Assembly: GCA_044235425.1 (NCBI GenBank) | Contig: JBIIHW010000002.1 | Location: forward strand, 124,001-188,000 | Length of the DNA stretch: 64,000 nt | From: JBJSXJ01 sp044235425 | GTDB taxonomy: Bacteria; Planctomycetota; Planctomycetia; Pirellulales; Pirellulaceae | Direction: 5' to 3' | Shown here: positions 25,832 through 33,009 of the stretch, in pieces | Layout of the letters: each line of letters starts with the position of its first letter | Numbering within the stretch: the stretch's first letter is position 1 | Position numbers and translations under genes: made by a program | The notes under the pieces: generated by a model | Seen by the model: only the letters and a program-made list of their open reading frames with translations | Databases searched by the model: none | Told to the model about the DNA's origin: nothing

Positions 25832-27470
25832 ACGATGTAGGGTCTGGAAAAATTCACGTGCCTTGTTGCACTGCAGTTCAATTGATCGAGCTTGCCGGAG
25901 TATCCTTCGATGCAGCAGGATTCTGATGCTTGCAGCAGTACTGCAATTGGTGGGTGGTATTCCGGGCTGGGATGATTCAGCCGATTCATGCAGCTGGGGA
26001 TTGAACCTGTTTGGTGTGCGAACGGTCGTGGCCGCACCACTGCGTGCCGGTGCCGCAAAAATCGACATCACGCATGAAGAGTCCGGGCCAGTCAACGATC
26101 GACTCTACGCACGCGCGCTGGTCATTAAGGACGACACTCAAACACTTGTGCTGGTCAGTGTCGACGCCGTCGCGATCGGCGAGATCGGTCCGATTCGCAA
26201 CGACTATCTGGGAAAGGTGCGCACCGCACTGGCCGAGCAAGCTGGCATCAAGGCTCATCAAATCCTTATTAATGCCAGTCATTGCCACGGCATCGTTTGT
26301 GGGGATGTGGCCGAGCGAACGGTGAAGGCTGTGAACGAGGCACTTGCCAATCTAGAGCCGGTGCGAGTGGGAACGGGTGTTGGTCATGAAGACCGAATCT
26401 CGGAAAATCGTCGTCTGAAACTGAAGAGTGGTCGTGAGGCGGATGTGCGTCATGCCTATTCCTTGCCACCAGACGAAGAAGTCGAAGCGGTCGGACCGAT
26501 TGATCCTGAGATCGGGATTTTGCGAGTGGACACGCTGGAGGGGCGTAATAAAGCGGTGCTCTACCAGTTCGCCTGTCATCCGATCCAGGGAGTGCCGACC
26601 GGAGGTAACACGGCGGACATCACCGGTTTCTCGTCCAAAGTGATCGAAGAGAATTTGAGTGATGGAGCGATCGCGCTATTTTGGCAAGGATGTGGCGGCG
26701 ATATTAATCCGATCATGTACAAGCAAGTAGATCAGCCACGCGATGCCGAGACGCTAGGTAATCTTCTCGGCCTCAGTACGCTACGTGCATTTCGCAAAAT
26801 CAAATGCCAGGATCATGCTGCACTCAAAGTATTTGCTGAGCAGCTTGAGTTACCGCGAGCCGATTTGGCTCAGCGAATCATTACTCTGCAAGCTGAGCAA
26901 ATGGAATTGCTGGCGTCACTCAAAGGTACCAGTTTAAATCTCAAGACGTTTTTGCCCTTGATGATCAAGTACAACCTCACGAGTGAATATCCCGCGTTTT
27001 ACTCGCATCGCTATCTACATGAGAAACAGCTTGGACGAGGTGATCTGGAAAAGCTGGATGCGGACAATCGTCGTAATATCGAAGCCTATATTCGAAACAT
27101 CCTCGTGATGGAGCAGTTGACGCGAGTGCAGACGAACTTGGCACTGCTGAAGATGCATCATGCGCAAAACCTGGAAGCGGGTAAGCGGACGATTGATGTG
27201 GAGGTTTCAGGAGTCCGAGTGGGCGAGTTCGTGTTGGTGACGTTCCCTGGCGAGTTAACGGTGCGAATTGGCCTCAACATCAAAAAGTCGTCGCCCTATC
27301 CGCGTACGTTTGTCTCCGGCTACACGAATGGCTACATCTACTATGCTCCCACGGACGAACAGCTACAGAATGTGGGGAATGCCCAGGAGGATAGCGATAC
27401 GCTCTTGGCCGCACCTTGGCAAAAGATATTCGAGGCCAAAGTTGCTGACCTACTGAAGAAGCTCGATTAA
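25821..27470 (+). CDS. Neutral/alkaline ceramidase-like N-terminal domain protein
   Basis: This 549-residue predicted exported protein has its hydrophobic segment (LMLAAVLQLVGGIP) at about 35-49, after an Arg/Cys-rich lead. The conserved part opens with RAGAAKIDIT and continues with ILINASHCHG (His pair), YQFACHPIQGVPTGGNTADITG and LFWQGCGGDINP, which are the zinc-ligand and oxyanion segments of the neutral/alkaline non-lysosomal ceramidase N-terminal domain. True ceramidases are longer and have a C-terminal domain; the short bacterial members have unknown substrates. The ATG overlaps the FG-GAP gene by 11 bases, so the pair is probably translated together. A later start at 25926 would remove the overlap and give a tidier signal peptide. 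Confidence 0.82.
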   Translation: MIAERCRVWKNSRALLHCSSIDRACRSILRCSRILMLAAVLQLVGGIPGWDDSADSCSWGLNLFGVRTVVAAPLRAGAAKIDITHEESGPVNDRLYARALVIKDDTQTLVLVSVDAVAIGEIGPIRNDYLGKVRTALAEQAGIKAHQILINASHCHGIVCGDVAERTVKAVNEALANLEPVRVGTGVGHEDRISENRRLKLKSGREADVRHAYSLPPDEEVEAVGPIDPEIGILRVDTLEGRNKAVLYQFACHPIQGVPTGGNTADITGFSSKVIEENLSDGAIALFWQGCGGDINPIMYKQVDQPRDAETLGNLLGLSTLRAFRKIKCQDHAALKVFAEQLELPRADLAQRIITLQAEQMELLASLKGTSLNLKTFLPLMIKYNLTSEYPAFYSHRYLHEKQLGRGDLEKLDADNRRNIEAYIRNILVMEQLTRVQTNLALLKMHHAQNLEAGKRTIDVEVSGVRVGEFVLVTFPGELTVRIGLNIKKSSPYPRTFVSGYTNGYIYYAPTDEQLQNVGNAQEDSDTLLAAPWQKIFEAKVADLLKKLD

Positions 27471-27577
27471 ACGATTCTAATTAGTTCACCAGTTGGGCGG
27501 AGATTTAGAGGGCACGGAGGCACGGAACGGTGAACGTTCTTTCGCTGAATTCTGCGTCTGAGTGTCGGCACGTGAAA

Positions 27578-28552
27578 CTAATCAGTGTCTCTCGGTGCCG
27601 TAGTGTTCGGCGTGCTGCGCTGTCGTTCAAACGCCTGGCGGTAAAAAGCCCAGTGACGATCGCCTAGGGCGTTCACCGTTTTCAGTGGGTTGTGATCAAC
27701 GCCTGCGAGTGCCGTCCAAGTGTGGGGAATCTTCAATTGTTCAAGGTATTCATGAAACGCTCGATTATTGGCGAACGTTTCATCTTGCTCGCCGCATACG
27801 ACTCGAATAAGTGATCCGGAGCTAAGTTTGGCGGCATTCAGTTCAGCGAAACGACGGGGACTGACAGATCGAAAGTACTCTTGATCTCCACCGTAAACTC
27901 GCTGCAGGACCTCGGCTGCACGTTGTCGACCGGCGCGCGGTGTTTGGATGAGTTCTGGCTGCAACGGTCCACCTCCCATGATCGAAATCGCACCAAATAA
28001 CTCGGTGTATTTGAATCCCAGTCGAGCGGCGCCGTAGCCACCCATGCTGTAGCCATCGAGCAGTCGACCCTGGCGATTGCTGATCGTGCGATAGGTGGCA
28101 TCGATGTGAGGGATCAGGTCTTGAACGATGACAGTCTCCAGCGGCATCGAGCCATCTTTCCAATCCACGTACATGCCTTCGACTAAGCCATTGACGAAGA
28201 CCACCAAGCAGGGCGGTGTTTTACCGGCTTCGATAGCGGCAGTAAACAGCTCCGCTACTTTAGGAATTCCTGGCAGGCCGCCGCCGGAGCCGTGCAGCCA
28301 GTAGACTACCGGAAATCGACGCTGCGATTCCTTTTCATAGCTGGTGGGTCGATAGAGGTGATAGCTTACGTCTGACTTTGCGGTCGGGCTGGAAAATCGA
28401 TGGTAGGAAACCTGTGGGGCCCGCACTTCAGCGGTAGTCCAGGCAGGTTTCGTTCCCGTCTCCGCGGCAGCCTCTCGGATGGGTGACTTCGCGGTCCAAG
28501 CGATACTCGCAATCAGTGGCGACAGCAGAACCGCAATGGCAATTCGTTTCAT
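27578..28552 (-). CDS. Secreted esterase D/feruloyl-esterase-like hydrolase
   Basis: This 324-residue protein has a signal peptide (MKRIAIAVLLSPLIASIAWT). The alpha/beta-hydrolase core has YWLHGSGGG, nucleophile GYSMGGYG at about residue 165, an Asp in CGEQDETF and a His in GVDHNPLKTV. The order fits the Esterase PF00756 family, which includes feruloyl esterases, S-formylglutathione hydrolase and related carbohydrate esterases. It converges with the ceramidase-like gene and follows the Ser/Thr kinase gene on the same strand, 32 bases after its stop, so it may be the last gene of the sigma-kinase operon. The natural substrate is unknown. Confidence 0.87.
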   Translation of the reverse strand: MKRIAIAVLLSPLIASIAWTAKSPIREAAAETGTKPAWTTAEVRAPQVSYHRFSSPTAKSDVSYHLYRPTSYEKESQRRFPVVYWLHGSGGGLPGIPKVAELFTAAIEAGKTPPCLVVFVNGLVEGMYVDWKDGSMPLETVIVQDLIPHIDATYRTISNRQGRLLDGYSMGGYGAARLGFKYTELFGAISIMGGGPLQPELIQTPRAGRQRAAEVLQRVYGGDQEYFRSVSPRRFAELNAAKLSSGSLIRVVCGEQDETFANNRAFHEYLEQLKIPHTWTALAGVDHNPLKTVNALGDRHWAFYRQAFERQRSTPNTTAPRDTD

Positions 28553-28584
28553 GGCGACGATTCCTTACAGGAGCATCGAGCTGG

Positions 28585-31362
28585 TTAAGAAGCAGATTCC
28601 GAACGACTCTCAAAGGCTGCTTGGCGTTCGCGTAAACGATCTAAGATCACTCGGACTACAGGTTGCCGGCTGGCATTCACAGCGAGTAGCTTTTCGGCGA
28701 GTGCGATGGCGTCGGCCAGTGCTTGTTTGGCTCTCTCTGGACGACGAAACTGCACGTGGAATTCGACAAGCTGCACTTTGGTTAGAAGCAGATTGATGGC
28801 ATAGAGCGGGATGTCAGGAAACCGCTCGACTAATCCCTGCTGGATAGCGATGGCTTGTTGGAGCTTGGCGATGCCTCCTTCCGCGCGTTCCAGTTGTCGT
28901 TCCAGGGGAGATTCACTTGTGGTTGGTGTCTTCCAGGCAGCTCGGACTAGCAGTGATGCGTGCAGTGTTTGATATTCCGGTACCAGCGGGTATTGGCCGA
29001 GCACCTCTTGGATAAGTTTCAACGCTTCTTCGAGTCGATGGCCATCACCGGCAGACGACGTGAGACTACCAGCATACAAGCTGGCGAGTTCGTATTTCAG
29101 CAGTGCCGAAGCGGGAGTCTCGTCAAGAAGGGCACGTAGAATTGCCGTGGCTTTGGCGAGTGACGAATCGAAGTCGGGCTGTTTGCCGAGCATTCGACTT
29201 AGTCGCATGCGATCGCGATAACAGCGGGCAAGATCGAGTTGATACTGTGTCACTCCCGGATCCTCGGCTGTCAACCCTTCAAGTAATTGAATCGCTTCGG
29301 CGTTGTAAGCTAAGTCACGTTCACGACGAGTGTTGATTGGATTTGAAGCCAGCGGACCAAAGGCTGGAGGACGATCGAAAGAGATCGACGGTCGTCGTCG
29401 GCGATCATTTAAATTTCGCTCTAAGGCCAAACGGGAACCGCCACTGCCCAGGCTCGTCAGAGAGGAAGCCAGAGCATAGCGGCCATGCGCGGATGCGGCA
29501 AACTCCGGGAAGTCTCGCAACACTTCGCGCAGTCGTTCCATGTCTCCTTGGGCCTTGGTGAATTGATCACGACGCACCGCAAGTCGAATCAGTTCATCAC
29601 GAACCTTGAACTCCTCTCGCAGCAATCGATGCCTGTTATGATCCATGTCCGGTAAACTTCGAATCGCCTCGAATTCAGCGAGACCCGTGCTGAGCGATCG
29701 AGCTGCTTGCTCATATTTACCGATGCGGTGTTCAATTTCGCCGACTCGTCGTCGAGCGATAGCCGCCTCCAGTCGCAGGTCGGTCGCATTTTCGGCGGCA
29801 AATCGTTCGAAGAAAAGTTGTAACGAGTTCAGGAGATCGACGTCGGCCTGCGAGAGTACGGCATCCGTAAAGCCGAGCGAATCAAGTTCCGCTTGTTCGA
29901 GATCTTGCAGTTCTAAGCTGCGTCCTCGAGCGGCGATGTTGTCGGTGATCGTATTGAAGGCCTCAAGAGCAAGGGTCAGATTTCTCGCGGCGCGGCGACT
30001 CGCAGACTCCGCCTGCTGCAGCGCGACGGTGCGTTCTTGCAGGCTGGTAGCGGTGGCTTGATGGGCGATTCGGAGTTCAGCGAGTGTCGCACGCTGTTGT
30101 CGGTTCCAGATTCCCAGCAGGGTTACAATCAGCAGCAGCGCCGCGAAGAGCGTAGTCGTGAGCCCGGCGATGGCTGGATTGCGACGTCCCCAGCGCAGAG
30201 CGACTTCCAGCGGCGAAGCCCGCCGGGCCAGAATGGGACGATCGTCCAGCAGTCGTTGCAGGTCATCCTGCAGGTCGCGCGCCTGCTGATAACGCCTCTC
30301 AGGCTCAGCCGCCGTCGCCTGGAGCACAATCGTTTGCAGGTCACGTGGTAGGAGTTTCTGTTCGGTGGGAGTAAATTCGAGATGGGTGAGTGGTGGGGAA
30401 TGCAGCAGACGACGCTTGGGCGCTGCGATCGCAGGTCGCAGAGTCAGTAGTTCAAATAGCGTTAAGCCCAAACTGTAAATATCGCTGCGTGAGTCGGCGT
30501 GGCCGGTCAGCTGCTCAGGTGCCATGTAGCGCAGAGTTCCCAATACTTCGCCAGATTGGGTTTGACTATCGAGGTCCGAGCGATGAGCTAAGCCGAAGTC
30601 CGCGACCCAGATCGTTCCGGTGTGGTCGAGCAGTAAATTGCCGGGCTTAATGTCGCGATGTAGCACACCGGATTGGTGCGCGTAATCGAGAGCCGAGGCG
30701 ACTTGGGCGATGAGTCGACAGATCTGGCGCTGATAGTCGCGTGGCACAGTCGGGAGGGAACTAAGGATGGTGGCCGAAACGGTCGTGGACTCCGTGGTGG
30801 CCGGACCCTTGCGGGCTTGTAGCGCTTCGATCACCTGCGCCAACGTCGGTCCCTCGATTAACTGCATCGCGTAGTAGAGCAAACCGTGGTCTTCACCCGA
30901 GCCGTAGACGGGCACAATATTGGTGTGATGGAGACTGGCCGCCGATTCTGCCTCGCAGCGAAACCTCGCGCGGCTCTGTTCGCTGGCAGAGGCTTGCGGA
31001 TGCATGACCTTCAGTGCGACCGTGCGCCGTAAAGAAACCTGAATCGCTTCGTAGACGGCTCCCATCCCACCACGGCCAATCAGTCGTACGATTTCAAAAT
31101 CCGCCAGCGATCGTGGCACTTCTGTTGTAAGTGGTACCGACGACTGGGGAACTCGCGCGGCCTGAGTGGTTGTGCCATCGCTGGCACTTACTCGTTCAAC
31201 GAGAACCAGCGATGGAAAGACGGCTCGAATGGTTGAGGCATGCTGGGGATGTGCATGCGCGAACTCCTCGATACTGGGTGACTGGCCAGCACGCAGCTGA
31301 GCAACAAATTCCTCCGCCAGCTCTTCGACGGGATGTCGGTCAGTCGAGTTAGCTGGTTCCAT
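28585..31362 (-). CDS. Membrane Ser/Thr protein kinase with extracytoplasmic TPR-like region
   Basis: This 925-residue kinase has an N-terminal region of about 95 residues, then a Hanks-type kinase domain. Visible motifs are the glycine loop IGRGGMGAVYEA, VALKVM, HRDIKPGNLLL, DFGLA and APEQL, followed by DIYSLG. All catalytic residues are present. One membrane helix (TTTLFAALLLIVTLLGIW, about 405) leads to a helical region of about 490 residues that resembles degenerate TPRs and may sense signals or bind partners outside the cytoplasm. The ATG overlaps the TAA of the upstream sigma-factor gene by one base. Such sigma-kinase pairs are a known planctomycete theme, in which the kinase is thought to regulate the ECF-like sigma factor. 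Confidence 0.93.
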   Translation of the reverse strand: MEPANSTDRHPVEELAEEFVAQLRAGQSPSIEEFAHAHPQHASTIRAVFPSLVLVERVSASDGTTTQAARVPQSSVPLTTEVPRSLADFEIVRLIGRGGMGAVYEAIQVSLRRTVALKVMHPQASASEQSRARFRCEAESAASLHHTNIVPVYGSGEDHGLLYYAMQLIEGPTLAQVIEALQARKGPATTESTTVSATILSSLPTVPRDYQRQICRLIAQVASALDYAHQSGVLHRDIKPGNLLLDHTGTIWVADFGLAHRSDLDSQTQSGEVLGTLRYMAPEQLTGHADSRSDIYSLGLTLFELLTLRPAIAAPKRRLLHSPPLTHLEFTPTEQKLLPRDLQTIVLQATAAEPERRYQQARDLQDDLQRLLDDRPILARRASPLEVALRWGRRNPAIAGLTTTLFAALLLIVTLLGIWNRQQRATLAELRIAHQATATSLQERTVALQQAESASRRAARNLTLALEAFNTITDNIAARGRSLELQDLEQAELDSLGFTDAVLSQADVDLLNSLQLFFERFAAENATDLRLEAAIARRRVGEIEHRIGKYEQAARSLSTGLAEFEAIRSLPDMDHNRHRLLREEFKVRDELIRLAVRRDQFTKAQGDMERLREVLRDFPEFAASAHGRYALASSLTSLGSGGSRLALERNLNDRRRRPSISFDRPPAFGPLASNPINTRRERDLAYNAEAIQLLEGLTAEDPGVTQYQLDLARCYRDRMRLSRMLGKQPDFDSSLAKATAILRALLDETPASALLKYELASLYAGSLTSSAGDGHRLEEALKLIQEVLGQYPLVPEYQTLHASLLVRAAWKTPTTSESPLERQLERAEGGIAKLQQAIAIQQGLVERFPDIPLYAINLLLTKVQLVEFHVQFRRPERAKQALADAIALAEKLLAVNASRQPVVRVILDRLRERQAAFESRSESAS

Positions 31363-32102
31363 TAGTCAGTCCTCGGTGCGCCAGGCGGTTGTGAGGGTCG
31401 ACCAGGAGGCGACTGGTAGGACGTTGCTGTTGGCGATTGTGCTGTTGGCGATTGTGCTGTTGGGGATTGTGCTGTTGGGGATTGTGCTGTTGGGGATTGT
31501 GCTGTTGGCGGGCCGAATTCCTGCAGGATCTCCGACAGGCGCAGCGCGGCGCGGATGTAGCGGTTACTGGCTGCGGTAGGAGAGATGCCGAGTGCCTGGG
31601 CGGTTTGCAGGTTGGTGAGATATTCGAAGTGTCGCAAAGCCAGGATTTCTCGATCGATCTCAGTCATGGAATCCAGAGCTCGTCGAAGTCGCTCTTGATC
31701 TTCATCTTTGATCAGACGTTGACTGGGGGAAGTCATGTCATCGATCAGCCAGCGCGCCATGGTCACACTGGAGGAGGGTGCGTCGGCGATCGGAGAGGCT
31801 TGTTCGCGATGGACGCTGCGTTTATCGCGGCCATGCGTGCGTTGCAGGTCCCACAATGTCTGTAGAACTCGTTGCCGTAACCAGACCAGAGGATGGATTT
31901 CAGGAGAGTCGATCAATTCTTGATACCGCTTCGCGATCTGGAAAAAAGCTTCCTGCAGAACATCGGTGGGTTCGATACGCGCCTGAAAGGCGGGATCGAG
32001 TCGAAAACGAACAATCTTCTCGAGCCGCGGTCTGACAGACTCAAAGAACCTGGTGAGCTCTTCCAAGTTGCGGATGATTGGTCGATCTTCAGACTCCGTC
32101 AT
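31362..32102 (-). CDS. ECF-like RNA polymerase sigma factor, kinase-linked type
   Basis: This 246-residue sigma factor starts at ATG 32102 (MTESEDRPII); the frame is open to 32165 but the extra lead is not conserved-looking. A region 2-like segment (IEPTDVLQEAFFQIAKRYQE, about 44-63) and a region 4-like segment (MTEIDREILALRHFEYLTNL, then QALGISPTAASNRY) are clear. The group is that of planctomycete ECF factors encoded beside Ser/Thr kinases. Its TAA and the kinase ATG share one base. The C-terminal tail of about 50 residues consists of T-A-Q-S-P pentapeptides and a Pro-rich end, produced by 15-bp tandem repeats; this tail is outside the conserved domains and may vary among strains. Confidence 0.9.
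   Translation of the reverse strand: MTESEDRPIIRNLEELTRFFESVRPRLEKIVRFRLDPAFQARIEPTDVLQEAFFQIAKRYQELIDSPEIHPLVWLRQRVLQTLWDLQRTHGRDKRSVHREQASPIADAPSSSVTMARWLIDDMTSPSQRLIKDEDQERLRRALDSMTEIDREILALRHFEYLTNLQTAQALGISPTAASNRYIRAALRLSEILQEFGPPTAQSPTAQSPTAQSPTAQSPTAQSPTATSYQSPPGRPSQPPGAPRTD
31426..31510. repeat. 15-bp tandem repeat coding the sigma-factor tail
   Basis: Five complete 15-base units at 31426-31500 and a 10-base partial unit (31501-31510) have the + strand form GCTGTTGGxGATTGT, with x alternating C or G. On the coding (-) strand they give repeated T-A-Q-S-P. The sequence is nearly identical between units, which suggests recent slippage. Copy number changes would keep the frame. Confidence 0.93.
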
Positions 32103-32268
32103 GAGATAAGATTCCAGGGCCGGAGGGGAGATGCATAGGATTTCCAAAAAAACTGCCGGCGGCAAGTGGATTACCTGTTGTTCGTGTCGGTAGTTATCTT
32201 AGGCCGGTTGAGTTCTTGTGGTATGGGAAATAACCGTTTTTTTACGTCTTGCCGAGAGAGGCCGTTCG

Positions 32269-32979
32269 ATGAACCGAATTTTCATTGCCAGTTTTGTGTG
32301 TGGAGCGGCGTGCACGTTGTCGTGCTGGGGCCAGGAGACACGACCCGAGGGGGCGGCGCCGCAGCGGCCAGGTCTGCAGCGAGCTCAGGGGCAGCGACCT
32401 GTTGAAGGGCGACCTGCTGAAGGGCGACCGGGAGCGGGACGTTTGGGCGGCGGCCAAGTTAATCCCGAAATGGCCGCTCGCGGACTGGCCTTCATGATGC
32501 GCAACTCTCCACTGCTGAAAGCTCTTGATGCGAATGACGACGGCCAGTTGTCAACTTCCGAAATCGAAAACTCCGCCAAGTCGCTCCTGAAGCTCGACAA
32601 AAATGGCGATGGCGTCGTCAGTGCCGAGGAGCTGGCGCCGGAGCCCGGTCAGTTGTCCGCTTTGGGTGGCCAGAATGGACCGGGACGGCCAGGGCTGCGA
32701 GCGGCTGGTGGAGATCCGGCAGCGGCCGGCCGCAATCCAGAAATGCTGCAGCGAATGCTGCAAAACCTCGACAAGGACAAAGATGGAAAGATCTCGGCCG
32801 ACGAACTTCCGCCGCAAATGAAGGAGCGAGTTGGCCGGTTGGATTTGAATGGTGACGGTGCCATTGATAAATCGGAGATCGAGCAGATGCAGCGCCGGCT
32901 GGAAGGCGGCCAGGCTGGTAATCGTCGTGCCGAAGGCGGCGAACCAGTTCGTCCGCGTCGTCCTGGTACTGAGAACTAG
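32269..32979 (+). CDS. Secreted EF-hand calcium-binding protein
   Basis: This 236-residue protein starts at ATG 32269 behind GAGAGAGG; the frame is open from 32218. A signal peptide (MNRIFIASFVCGAACTLSC) is followed by a Gly/Arg/Pro-rich region containing R-P-x-E-G repeats. Four EF-hand loops follow: DANDDGQLSTSE, DKNGDGVVSAEE, DKDKDGKISADE and DLNGDGAIDKSE, in two pairs separated by a Gly/Arg/Ala-rich linker. The tail is Arg/Pro-rich. Secreted EF-hand proteins are common in planctomycetes and often stand beside DUF1549/DUF1553 cytochromes, as here (31 bases upstream of the next gene). Calcium binding is well supported by the loops; a structural or regulatory role is inference. Confidence 0.88.
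   Translation: MNRIFIASFVCGAACTLSCWGQETRPEGAAPQRPGLQRAQGQRPVEGRPAEGRPGAGRLGGGQVNPEMAARGLAFMMRNSPLLKALDANDDGQLSTSEIENSAKSLLKLDKNGDGVVSAEELAPEPGQLSALGGQNGPGRPGLRAAGGDPAAAGRNPEMLQRMLQNLDKDKDGKISADELPPQMKERVGRLDLNGDGAIDKSEIEQMQRRLEGGQAGNRRAEGGEPVRPRRPGTEN
32395..32439 (+). repeat. 15-bp tandem repeats in the EF-hand gene
   Basis: Three 15-base units (32395-32409, 32410-32424, 32425-32439) encode R-P-V-E-G, R-P-A-E-G and R-P-G-A-G. The first two units differ at one base; the third has drifted. The frame is preserved. This is the third gene in the window with a pentapeptide-period repeat. Confidence 0.8.
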
Positions 32980-33009
32980 TAATCGACCGATTTTCCGGGA
33001 GAGACTGCC

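Noticed and set aside
27471..27577. Imperfect inverted repeat around ATTAGTTCAC/GTGAAACTAAT near 27480 and 27575
   Set aside because: The arms are almost 90 bases apart and include a bulge; one arm extends into the esterase gene end. Too weak to call a terminator.
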